From: Streptomyces sp. WP-1
GTDB taxonomy: Bacteria; Actinomycetota; Actinomycetes; Streptomycetales; Streptomycetaceae
DNA: 64,000 nt
Direction of reading: 5' to 3'
NCBI RefSeq assembly: GCF_030450125.1
Contig: NZ_CP123923.1
Span: 6,536,001 to 6,600,000, forward strand
The translations under genes were made by a program, and so were the position numbers. Below, one piece after another: positions 17,381-25,083 of this stretch. Every line of letters starts with the position of its first letter. Position 1 is the stretch's first letter. A model generated the notes under the pieces. That model was not told where the DNA came from. It made no database searches and worked only from the letters and a program-made list of their open reading frames with translations.

Positions 17381-18148
17381 TCAGACCCAGACCCCGCGCT
17401 CCTCCATGACCTTGCGCAACATGTCGATGTGATCGGTCATGATGCCATCCACGCCCAGGTCCAGGAGCCGGTGCACGCGTTCCGGTTCGTTGATCGTCCA
17501 GACGTGGACGTGCAGCCCGCGCGCGTGGGCGGCGCGGACGAAGCGGGCGTCGACCACCGGGACGCCCGACTGGGCCTCCGGCACCTGCGCGGCGACCGCC
17601 GAGCGGCGCGGCGCGGCCGGCAGCCCCCAGGAGCGCAGCCGCAGGCTCAGCACCCCGCGGGTGCCGAAGGAGGTGGCCAGCCGGGGCCCGGCCAGCCGCT
17701 GGGCGCGCAGCACCCGCGCCTCGGAGAACGAGCCCACGCAGACCCGGTCCCAGGCGCCGGTGCGCTCCAGCAGGTCGAGCAGCGGCCGCAGCGCGGGCTC
17801 CGCCTTGATGTCGATGTTCCAGCGGACCTCGGGGAAGGTCTCCAGCAACTCCTCGAACAGCGGCACCGGTTCACGGCCGCCCACCCGCGCCCGCTCGACC
17901 TCGGCCCAGGGCAGGTCGGCGATGCGGCCGGCGCCGTCGGTGACCCGGTCCAGGGTCGTGTCGTGGAAGGCCACGAGCCGGCCGTCCGCCGTGGCGTGCA
18001 CATCGGTCTCGATGTAGCGGTAGCCCAGTTCCACGGCGCGGCGGAACTGCGCCACGGTGTTCTCCACCCCGTCGGCGGCTCCGCCGCGATGGGCGAAGGC
18101 GAGGGGGCCCGGGTGGTCGAGGTAGGGGTGGCGTATCGCGGTGGTCAC
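17381..18148 (-). CDS. Glycerophosphodiester phosphodiesterase
   Basis: A 255-residue TIM-barrel GDPD. AFAHRGGAADGVENTVAQF carries the catalytic HRG and the metal-binding E-N; YIETDVHATADGRLVAFHDTTLDRVT carries ExDVH and the catalytic HD. NIDIKAEPAL and HVWTINEPERVHRLLDLGVDGIMTDH complete the fold. It hydrolyses glycerophosphodiesters to sn-glycerol-3-phosphate and an alcohol. No signal peptide is seen, so it is cytosolic. Its GTG overlaps the stop of the YczE-like gene as GTGA, so the two genes are translationally coupled. Confidence 0.92.
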   Translation of the reverse strand: MTTAIRHPYLDHPGPLAFAHRGGAADGVENTVAQFRRAVELGYRYIETDVHATADGRLVAFHDTTLDRVTDGAGRIADLPWAEVERARVGGREPVPLFEELLETFPEVRWNIDIKAEPALRPLLDLLERTGAWDRVCVGSFSEARVLRAQRLAGPRLATSFGTRGVLSLRLRSWGLPAAPRRSAVAAQVPEAQSGVPVVDARFVRAAHARGLHVHVWTINEPERVHRLLDLGVDGIMTDHIDMLRKVMEERGVWV

Positions 18149-18804
18149 CGACGCAGTATCGCTGCGCGGGGTGTCCTTTCGGCAACGATCGCGCTGCCGC
18201 TCGATGCCGGGGGCAGAGCGAACACCCGCAGGAAGAACTGGGCCAGCGGGCCGATGGACAGGGCGTACAGCACGGTGCCCACGCCGATGGTGCCGCCCAG
18301 CGCGAACCCGGTGGCCACCACCGTCACCTCGATGACCGTGCGGATCAGCCGGATCGAGCGCCCGGTGCGCTGGTGCAGGCCCGTCATCAGGCCGTCGCGC
18401 GGGCCCGGTCCGAAGCGCGCCGCGATGTACAGGCCGGTGGCCGCACCGTTGAGCAGGACTCCGGCGAGCATCAGCGGGACGCGGGCGAGCAGCGCGTGCG
18501 CCGGGGGCAGCAGCGCGAGCGTCCCGTCGAGGGCCAGGCCGATGAGGAAGACATTGGAGACGGTGCCGAGGCCGGGGCGCAGCCGCAGCGGGATCCACAG
18601 CAGCAGCACCGCCGCCCCGACGACGATCGACACCTCGCCGATGCTCAGCCCGGTGCGCCGCGCGAGCCCCTGGTGCAGCACCCCCCAGGGCTCCAGGCCG
18701 AGGCCCGAGGCGACGAGCAGCGCGGAACTCACACCGTAGAGCGTCAGTCCGCCGTACAGCTGGACCAAGCGGCGTCCTACAGGTCCGGGTCCGGGAGTGG
18801 ACAC
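18145..18804 (-). CDS. yczE: YczE/YitT-like integral membrane protein
   Basis: A 219-residue protein with about five hydrophobic segments. GVSSALLVASGLGLEPWGVLHQGLARRTGLSIG and ARFGPGPRDGLMTGLHQRTGRSIRLIRTVIE are signatures of the YczE family (YitT superfamily). Function is unproven; members neighbour and are controlled by MocR-type YczR regulators, as here. The GTG start has AGGGGGGT upstream. It is divergent from the MocR gene and co-translated with GDPD. Confidence 0.85.
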   Translation of the reverse strand: MSTPGPGPVGRRLVQLYGGLTLYGVSSALLVASGLGLEPWGVLHQGLARRTGLSIGEVSIVVGAAVLLLWIPLRLRPGLGTVSNVFLIGLALDGTLALLPPAHALLARVPLMLAGVLLNGAATGLYIAARFGPGPRDGLMTGLHQRTGRSIRLIRTVIEVTVVATGFALGGTIGVGTVLYALSIGPLAQFFLRVFALPPASSGSAIVAERTPRAAILRR

Positions 18805-18828
18805 GACATACCCCCCTGGGTAGTGGTA

Positions 18829-18901
18829 GTGGCCTGACGCATGTCACTCTGTGGCTTGGGAGGAAACTCCATCCATGGCCAATCCGGGAAAGGTGGACTG
18901 A
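18829..18901. promoter_or_regulatory. Direct repeats in the yczE/yczR divergent promoter region
   Basis: GTGGCCTGA at 18829-18837 and GTGGACTGA at 18893-18901 are near-identical direct repeats (8 of 9) 64 bp apart, with a weaker third copy GTGGCTTGG at about 18851. MocR regulators bind direct repeats in such divergent regions, so these are candidate operators. Position and similarity are the only evidence. Confidence 0.35.
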
Positions 18902-18905
18902 TCTC

Positions 18906-20417
18906 ATGGCGCAGTGGACCTCGGCGGTGGGGGCCGCGCAGCTCGCCCGGCTGCTCAACTCCCAGCAGGAACGGCCCGCCGGTCCCGGCAGCCGCCGCCC
19001 GCCCGCCTACCGGGCGCTGGCCGACGGCATCCGGCTGCTGGTGCTGGAGGGGCGGGTCCCGGTCGCCGCCCGGCTGCCCGCCGAGCGCGAACTGGCCCTC
19101 TCCCTCTCGGTGAGCCGCACCACGGTCGCGGCCGCCTACGAGGCGCTGCGCGGCGAGGGCTTCCTGGAGTCCCGGCGCGGCGCGGGCAGCTGGACCGCGG
19201 TCCCGGCGGGCAATCCGGTGCCCGCGCGCGGCCTGGAGCCGCTGCCCCCGGAGGCCCTCGGCTCGATGATCGACCTGGGCTGCGCCTCCCTGCCCGCGCC
19301 CGAGCCCTGGCTCACCCGCGCCGTACAGGGGGCGCTGGAGGAACTGCCGCCGTACGCGCACACGCACGGCGACTACCCGGCCGGGCTGCCCGCCCTGCGC
19401 GCGATGATCGCCGAGCGCTACACCGCGCGCGGGATCCCCACGATGCCCGAGCAGATCATGGTGACGACCGGGGCGATGGGCGCCATCGACGCGATCTGCC
19501 ATCTCTTCGCGGGCCGCGGCGAGCGCATCGCCGTGGAGTCCCCCTCCTACGCCAACATCCTCCAGCTGATGCGGGAGGCGGGCGCGCGGCTGGTGCCGGT
19601 CGCGATGGCCGAGGGGCTCGCCGGATGGGACATGGACCGCTGGCGCCAGGTCCTGCGGGAGGCCGCGCCGCGACTCGCCTATGTGGTCGCCGACTTCCAC
19701 AACCCCACGGGCGCCCTCGCCGACGAGGACCAGCGGCGCCGCCTGGTGGACGCGGCCCGCGCGGCCGGCACGGTGCTCGTCGCCGACGAGACGATGAGCG
19801 AGCTGTGGCTGGAGGAGGAGGTGGGGGCGGCCGGGATGCCGCGCCGGGTCTGCGCGTTCGACCCCGCAGGCTCCACGGTGATCACGGTCGGCTCGGCCAG
19901 CAAGGCGTTCTGGGCCGGGATGCGGATCGGCTGGGTGCGGGCGGCGCCGGACATCGTCCGCAGCCTGGTCGCGGCGCGGGCGTACGCCGACCTGGGGACG
20001 CCGGTGCTGGAGCAGCTGGCCGTCAACTGGCTGTTCAGTACGGGGGGTTGGGAGCAGGCGGTGGCGCTGCGGCGGGCGCAGGCCCGGGAGAACCGGGACG
20101 CCCTCGTCGCCGCGCTCCGCCGGGAGCTGCCGGACTGGGAGTTCTCCGTCCCCCAGGGCGGCCTGACCCTCTGGGTCCGCGCGGGCGGCCTCTCCGGCTC
20201 CCGCCTCGCGGAGATGGGCGAACGCACGGGCGTCCGCGTCCCCTCCGGCCCCCGCTTCGGCGTCGACGGCGCGTTCGAGGGCTACGTCCGGCTGCCGTTC
20301 ACCGTCGGGGGAGCGGTGGCGGACGAGGCGGCGGTACGACTGGCCGCCGCGGCGCGACTGGTGGAGACCGGGGGAACGGGAGCGGCGGCGGAGTCACCGC
20401 GGACGTTCGTGGCCTAG
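18906..20417 (+). CDS. yczR: MocR/YczR-type regulator (GntR wHTH plus aminotransferase fold)
   Basis: A 503-residue MocR-family protein. The N-terminal GntR winged helix (about residues 35-105) includes RLPAERELALSLSVSRTTVAAAYEALRGEGFLE. The C-terminal domain is a fold-type I aminotransferase with VTTGAMGAIDAI, ADFHNPTGALA, LVADETMSELW and the PLP-lysine motif GSASKAFWAGMRIG. PLP or an amino-acid adduct is probably the sensed ligand. It is divergent from yczE, the classical YczR/YczE arrangement, and likely regulates it. Confidence 0.92.
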   Translation: MAQWTSAVGAAQLARLLNSQQERPAGPGSRRPPAYRALADGIRLLVLEGRVPVAARLPAERELALSLSVSRTTVAAAYEALRGEGFLESRRGAGSWTAVPAGNPVPARGLEPLPPEALGSMIDLGCASLPAPEPWLTRAVQGALEELPPYAHTHGDYPAGLPALRAMIAERYTARGIPTMPEQIMVTTGAMGAIDAICHLFAGRGERIAVESPSYANILQLMREAGARLVPVAMAEGLAGWDMDRWRQVLREAAPRLAYVVADFHNPTGALADEDQRRRLVDAARAAGTVLVADETMSELWLEEEVGAAGMPRRVCAFDPAGSTVITVGSASKAFWAGMRIGWVRAAPDIVRSLVAARAYADLGTPVLEQLAVNWLFSTGGWEQAVALRRAQARENRDALVAALRRELPDWEFSVPQGGLTLWVRAGGLSGSRLAEMGERTGVRVPSGPRFGVDGAFEGYVRLPFTVGGAVADEAAVRLAAAARLVETGGTGAAAESPRTFVA

Positions 20418-20475
20418 GCGCGCCCCCGAGGGGGCGCGGGGAACCGCGCGACCAGCCAGCACGCACCCGCAGCCG
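20418..20475 (+). repeat. Dispersed Streptomyces intergenic repeat, copy 2
   Basis: Starting two bases after the MocR stop, a GC hairpin (CGCCCCCGAGGGGGCG) is followed by the core GGGGAACCGCGCGACCAGCC. The core matches copies at 175-212 and 36441-36478. It separates two convergent genes and may act as a terminator. Confidence 0.65.
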
Positions 20476-20480
20476 AAGAC

Positions 20481-22136
20481 CTACTCCACGGCCACCGGCT
20501 CCACGGCCACCGGCTCCACGGCCACAGGCTCCGCAGGGACCGGCTCCGCAGGGACCGGCTCCGGCTTCGTGAGGTCGATCGGCTGAGCCGGCTGCGCAAC
20601 CCTCGGCGGCAGCAGATCCAGCACCGCCCGCCGGTCCCCCTCACTCGTCGCTTCGTCGTACGGATCCGGCGTCCTCGGCACCTGGAGCCGGTGCACCGGC
20701 CCCTGGCCCAGCCGCGCGTACCCCCGCCCCGGCGGCACCTGCACCGGCGGGGTCGTCCGCGGCGGAGCCCCCAGCACCGCCTCCAGCTGCCGCGTCGCCG
20801 CGGGCCCGAGGGCGACCCGGGCCCGGGTGTGCTGCCGTACCGCGTCGCCGAGCGCGTCGAGGCCGTCGTACTGCTCGGCGACGACGACGGTCACGTTCGC
20901 CGCCCGCCCGTGCCGCAGCGGCACCCGGAGCAGGTCCTGCGGGTCCTCGCGGCCGTCCACCTCGGCGAGGTGCGTGAGGACGCTCGGCCGGTCGAGGAGG
21001 ATCCACAGCGGGCGCCGGGTGTCGGCCGGCGGCGGGTCGCCCGCCTGCCGGGCGAGGTTGATCGCGACCAGCCGCCGTTCCGTCTCCCGCGCGGCCCATT
21101 CCAGGCTCACCAGCGCCCCGGGCAGCGCGCACTCCACGGCCAGCACCCCGTCCCGGCCGGTCAGGCACGCGTAGTCGCCGGTGCCGCCGCCGTCCACGAT
21201 GAGGACGTCGCCGTACTGGAGGGCCTGCAGGGCGAGGGAGCGCAGCAGGGTGGACGTGCCGCTGCCGGGCTGGCCGACCGCCAGCAGATGCGGCTCGGTG
21301 GAGCGGGTGCCGGTGCGCCAGACGACCGGCGGGACATCACGCGGCTCCTCGTACGAGTCCCCGTAGTCCCCGAAGGTCAGGGGGAGGGTGCGCTGCACCT
21401 CGCTCGGGTCGGTGAAGCCGAGCACGCTCTCGCCCGGTGCGGTCACGAACCGCTGGGCCACGATGTCGGCGGGCAGCGGCGGCAGGACGGTCACGGCGAG
21501 CTGGTTGCCCTCCTCGTCCCACCCGAAGCGGTACTCGCGCCCGCGCCCCGCCTTCGCGGTGAGCACCTGCTCGATCCGCGCGCGGGTCTCGGGCTCGCCG
21601 TCCGGGAAGTACGCGGGGTAGCGGAGCACCAGCTGTCCGACGCGCCCCGCGTCGTCGAACTCGTGCGCGAGGAACGCCTTCTCCCACTCCCCGCCGTGCG
21701 TGTATAGCGGGGCGGGGTCCTCGGGGACGGAGAAGTACGGGACCAGCGCCTCGTACAGCGCCCGCAGCCGTTCGGTCTGGGACTCGTCGGGCCCCTCGGG
21801 CGCGGGCGGGGTGCGGTCGCGGCCCAGCCAGGCCGCCGCCGCCATCACGGTGATGACGGCGAGCAGCGGCCCGTACGGTGCCAGTGCCACGACCAGGACC
21901 ACGCAGGCCACCAGGAACAGCAGCGGCCCGCGCCGGTCCTTGGGGGTGGCGGTCCACCGGGTCCGCCCCGCCGCGGCCAGCAGGCGCAGCCCGCGGGAGA
22001 GGGTGATCAGCGGATGGAGGACGTCGGTGGCGCTGTCGGCCGCCGTCCGGGCCAGCTCCCGGCTCCGGACCAGCTGCGTCCGGGCGAGCTGCGCGCCGTC
22101 CTTGCTCAGAATGCGGGGGAGTGGGCGCCGGGCCAC
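20481..22136 (-). CDS. FtsK/TraB-like ATP-binding-fold membrane protein with degenerate P-loop
   Basis: A 551-residue protein. Two membrane helices near residues 70-110 (GPLLFLVACVVLVVALAPY, GPLLAVITVMAAAAWLG) precede a beta-rich domain and an FtsK/SpoIIIE-like ATPase fold: GQPGSGTSTLLRSLALQALQ, then VLIVDGGGTGDYACLTGR and RPLWILLDRPS. The Walker A lysine is replaced by Thr (GSGTST), so ordinary ATP hydrolysis is doubtful. The C-terminus carries repeated EPVPAE/EPVAVE pentamers. It resembles Streptomyces proteins often labelled SCO1416-like, always next to a small membrane protein as here (22186-22380). Function is unknown; DNA or protein translocation-related is a guess. Confidence 0.75.
   Translation of the reverse strand: MARRPLPRILSKDGAQLARTQLVRSRELARTAADSATDVLHPLITLSRGLRLLAAAGRTRWTATPKDRRGPLLFLVACVVLVVALAPYGPLLAVITVMAAAAWLGRDRTPPAPEGPDESQTERLRALYEALVPYFSVPEDPAPLYTHGGEWEKAFLAHEFDDAGRVGQLVLRYPAYFPDGEPETRARIEQVLTAKAGRGREYRFGWDEEGNQLAVTVLPPLPADIVAQRFVTAPGESVLGFTDPSEVQRTLPLTFGDYGDSYEEPRDVPPVVWRTGTRSTEPHLLAVGQPGSGTSTLLRSLALQALQYGDVLIVDGGGTGDYACLTGRDGVLAVECALPGALVSLEWAARETERRLVAINLARQAGDPPPADTRRPLWILLDRPSVLTHLAEVDGREDPQDLLRVPLRHGRAANVTVVVAEQYDGLDALGDAVRQHTRARVALGPAATRQLEAVLGAPPRTTPPVQVPPGRGYARLGQGPVHRLQVPRTPDPYDEATSEGDRRAVLDLLPPRVAQPAQPIDLTKPEPVPAEPVPAEPVAVEPVAVEPVAVE
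20484..20558 (-). repeat. 15-bp tandem repeat inside the FtsK-like gene
   Basis: Five contiguous 15-bp units: three of the form CTCCACGGCCACCGG and two of the form CTCCGCAGGGACCGG (plus strand). They encode pentapeptides VAVEP and PAEPV at the extreme C-terminus. Because the unit is a multiple of three, copy-number change alters only tail length. Confidence 0.9.
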
Positions 22137-22185
22137 TGCTGTCTCCTGGTGGTGCGTGCGGGCGGGGCGTCGTGCGGGACCGGCG

Positions 22186-22380
22186 TCAGAACTTGATCCC
22201 GCCCAGGAGGCTGGCCAGGCTCTCCCCGCCGGCCTTGATGCTCGGCGCGATGGCCGTGCTCGACAGATAGAAGCCGAACAGCGTCGAGATGCAGGCGTGC
22301 GAGCCCTTGAGGCCGTCCTTGCGGAAGTAGAGGAACACGACGGTGCCGAGCAGGACGACGCCGGACATGGAGAGGATCAT
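22186..22380 (-). CDS. Small membrane protein partnered with the FtsK-like protein
   Basis: A 64-residue protein starting MILSMSGVVLLGTVVFLYFRKDGLKG, with one N-terminal helix, then HACISTLFGFYLSSTAIAPS, a second hydrophobic stretch, and an amphipathic LASLLGGIKF end. The ATG at 22380 has AGGAGG eight bases upstream; a longer frame from 22434 has no such site. It ends 49 bp before the FtsK-like gene and is surely co-transcribed. Function is unknown. Confidence 0.78.
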   Translation of the reverse strand: MILSMSGVVLLGTVVFLYFRKDGLKGSHACISTLFGFYLSSTAIAPSIKAGGESLASLLGGIKF

Positions 22381-22644
22381 TGGGTGCCTCCTGGTGTCGA
22401 GGGGGACAGTCACCATCAGTACTTCCAGGATCACAGAATGTGCCTATACGACAAAGAGCGCAAGCGGGTGAATATCGTGACTATTCGCCCGTCCGGTGGA
22501 GCCTGGGGCGGCATCGTCGAGCACGGGATTTGCGGACGAGCCCGCCCGTAGCGATCTTTACGTCGGGCACAACGGGTCATGTGAGGCACGAGCCAGTACC
22601 CTTGCGGTTCACCTGAACGGTTGTAATGAGAGGCGGTCCGGCCG

Positions 22645-23037
22645 ATGAGCGAAGCCCCCGACCCCGAGGTCGTGGAGCTGGCGACCAAGATCTTCGATCT
22701 GGCCCGGCAGGGGCAGACCGAGGCACTCGTGGCGTACGTCGACGCGGGCGTTCCGGCCAACCTCACCAACGACCGCGGGGACTCCCTCGTGATGCTCGCC
22801 GCGTACCACGGACACGCCGGCGCGGTGCGCGCGCTGCTCGCCCGCGGCGCCGAGGCGAACCGGGTCAACGACCGGGGCCAGACCCCCCTCGCGGGCGCGG
22901 TCTTCAAGGGCGAGACGGAGGTCGTCAAGGCCCTCCTGGAGGGCGGCGCCGACCCCGCCGAGGGCACGCCGTCAGCCGTCGACACCGCCCGGATGTTCGG
23001 TCGGGCCGATGTGCTCGAACTGTTCGGCATCAGCTGA
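22645..23037 (+). CDS. Ankyrin-repeat protein
   Basis: A 130-residue protein consisting of a short helix and about three ankyrin repeats: DRGDSLVMLAAYHGHAGAV, DRGQTPLAGAVFKGETEVV and TPSAVDTARMFGRADVLELF. The TPLAGA and G-A-V/E-V-V patterns are canonical. It is probably a cytosolic adaptor. An ATG preceded by GAGAGGCGGTCCGGCCG supports the start. In the 210 bp upstream I see a GTTCACCTGAAC dyad at about 22608 but no assignable promoter. Confidence 0.88.
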   Translation: MSEAPDPEVVELATKIFDLARQGQTEALVAYVDAGVPANLTNDRGDSLVMLAAYHGHAGAVRALLARGAEANRVNDRGQTPLAGAVFKGETEVVKALLEGGADPAEGTPSAVDTARMFGRADVLELFGIS

Positions 23038-23231
23038 CGCCGGGCTTCTGACCAGCTAAGACACGGAAAACGGGGGAGGCGGTACAGGGCCGCCGGAAAT
23101 ACGGTCGCGGCAGCACACACCGCGGGTCATCATGACGACGTGATTCACGGTCGTGATGGCTGGGCAGGTGTTGCCGCACCGCGCGGACCGTGATGCGGTC
23201 CGCATGGGCCACCGACGAGAGGCAGAGAGAA

Positions 23232-23291
23232 ATGGGCTACAGCAAGCAAGAGACGGCGGACGCTCCGACGTTGTGTCACGCGGCCAGGTAA
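23232..23291 (+). CDS. 19-codon ORF upstream of the HEAT-repeat gene
   Basis: ATG at 23232 follows AGAGGCAGAGAGAA and reads MGYSKQETADAPTLCHAAR before TAA at 23289. TAA stops are rare in this window, and Lys/Gln codons AAG-CAA-GAG-ACG are A-rich against a very GC-rich background. It ends 47 bp before the next start. It may be a leader peptide or a small protein in its own right. Apart from this ORF, 23038-23337 shows nothing recognisable. Confidence 0.4.
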   Translation: MGYSKQETADAPTLCHAAR

Positions 23292-23337
23292 TGCGTGTTC
23301 CCCGGTTGCGTCGACGCTTGATGTGAGGCTGTTTCCC

Positions 23338-24756
23338 ATGTTCGATCCGGTCATAGCGCCCAGCGGTACGCTGCTCGGCCTGCTCCAGCGGGGCCGCGGC
23401 GACGGCACGCTGCACGCGCTCACCGCCCCCCGCGCGGAAGCGCTCGCGGCCCTGAACCACTGTGTGCTGCGCGATCCCCGCCACGACTGGCAGGTGGAGA
23501 ACCGCTCCCTCTACTACGCCCGGCTCTTCCTCGACCTGAACGGCGAACTGGACGCCGTCGAGGCCCACCTCTTCGACCCCGAGGACCACCTGGAGACGGA
23601 CGAGTCCCGCACCGGCCTGGCCCTCGCGGTGCTCGGCCACCTCGCCTCCTACGGCCGCCGGGACGCCCTCGACCTGCTGCGCCGGTACGCCGCCCGGGGC
23701 GCCAACTGGGCCTGGGCGCTGGACGAACTGGCGCTGCGCGACGACGACGCGGGGCTGCGCGCCCTCGCCGCTCCCGTGCTGGCCCGGTTCCCCGCCGACC
23801 CCGAGGGCGAGGCCGAGCTGGCCACCGTCGTGCGCGACGCCTTCGAACCCCGGCCCTGGCGGCTGTGGGCCGAGGATCCGCGCGACGGCATCGGCGCCCG
23901 GGTGCGGGCCGCCCACGAGTCCGGATGTTTCGACCGCTGGCAGCGGCAGATGCGGCCGACCGGGCCCCGCCCCGGCTGGAGCGTGCGCGCCGTCTTCGAG
24001 TGGGCCCAGCAGGGCCTCGACCGGGGCGCCGCCCTCCATGTGCCCGCCGCCCGCTGTCTGGTCGCCGTGGCCGGACCCGAGGACCGGCCGGAGATCCTGC
24101 TGGCCGCCCGCGCCGGCACCGACGGGGCCCGCTGCACCGCCCTGCGCTATCTCGCGGACAGCGGTGATCTTGAGGCGCTCGATCTGGTCGAGGCCGCGGT
24201 CGCCGACGGCACCGAGGTCGTCGTGGAGGCGGCCGTCGACGCCTTCGAACGGATGCGCACTGTCGCCGCCGTGGACCGCGCCCGTGGCTGGGCCCAGCGC
24301 CCCGACGTGCTCGGCGCCGCCGCCGGCCGCGTCCTCGCCTGCCGCGGCGGCGCCCAGGACAGCCCGCTCGTGCTCGGCGCCCTGCGCGAGGCCGTGCGCG
24401 GCGAGGGCCCCGACGCGCCCACGCTGTGGACCCTGGTCGACGGCGCGGGACGCCTCGGCATCGGCTGCGCGGCGCCGGTGCTGCGCCATGTCTACCGCGA
24501 GACCGCCTCCTCCCATCTCCGCGGCCGCGCCGCCCGCGCCCTCGCCGCCACCGATCCCTCCTTCGCCACCGGCTTCGCCGTCGAATGCCTCTGGGACTGC
24601 GAGGAGACCACCCGCGAACTCGCCGCCCGGCACGCCGAGACCGGCGACAACCGGGTCGTCGAACGCCTCCGCCGCCTCGCCGCCGACCCGGCCGAGGAGG
24701 ACGAGGTCCAGACGGCGGTCCGCAGCCGCTTCGGGCCGGACATGTCGGCGGGCTGA
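23338..24756 (+). CDS. HEAT-repeat domain protein
   Basis: A 472-residue all-helical protein of unknown function. From about residue 200 on it has repeating Ala/Leu-rich helical pairs of HEAT type, e.g. RCTALRYLADSGDLEALDLV, EVVVEAAVDAFERM and HLRGRAARALAATDPSFATG. The N-terminal part (MFDPVIAPSGTLLGLLQRGRGDG) is conserved among Streptomyces in my recollection. A GTG at 23323 would add five residues; the ATG is preceded by GAGG nine bases upstream. No catalytic motif is visible. Probably a scaffold. Confidence 0.8.
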   Translation: MFDPVIAPSGTLLGLLQRGRGDGTLHALTAPRAEALAALNHCVLRDPRHDWQVENRSLYYARLFLDLNGELDAVEAHLFDPEDHLETDESRTGLALAVLGHLASYGRRDALDLLRRYAARGANWAWALDELALRDDDAGLRALAAPVLARFPADPEGEAELATVVRDAFEPRPWRLWAEDPRDGIGARVRAAHESGCFDRWQRQMRPTGPRPGWSVRAVFEWAQQGLDRGAALHVPAARCLVAVAGPEDRPEILLAARAGTDGARCTALRYLADSGDLEALDLVEAAVADGTEVVVEAAVDAFERMRTVAAVDRARGWAQRPDVLGAAAGRVLACRGGAQDSPLVLGALREAVRGEGPDAPTLWTLVDGAGRLGIGCAAPVLRHVYRETASSHLRGRAARALAATDPSFATGFAVECLWDCEETTRELAARHAETGDNRVVERLRRLAADPAEEDEVQTAVRSRFGPDMSAG

Positions 24757-24763
24757 CGAGGGG

Positions 24764-24882
24764 GCCCGCGCACGGCGTAGGTCGGGACGGGCCCGCGTAC
24801 GTGGTACGTCGAGACGGGCGTGCGTGGTACGTCGTGACGAGCCCGCGTACGCCGTACGTCAGGACGGGCTCGCGTACTCGAC
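24764..24882. repeat. Degenerate ~27-bp tandem repeat after the HEAT gene
   Basis: Four to five diverged units of the form GCCCGCGTACG-N-GTACGTC-N-GACGG occur head to tail: about 24764-24790, 24791-24817, a shortened 24818-24840, 24841-24867 and a partial copy. They lie in the 327-bp gap before the glycosyltransferase operon. Nothing else is recognised in 24883-25083. Confidence 0.75.
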
Positions 24883-25083
24883 ACGCGCCGGCGCACACGA
24901 CCGGCGCGCCCGCCCCTGGCACGAACGCCGGGGGCCCTGGATGAACGCCGGGTGACCCCCGGACCAGCGCCCCGTGGCCGCTGCCCCGCCCGTCCGGCGG
25001 CGGAGTCCAACGCTCATGGGACGTTCCCCGCGCGGAAAGATCGACGTTGACGCGGCCACGTCCGGCGCGGCGACAACACCCGT

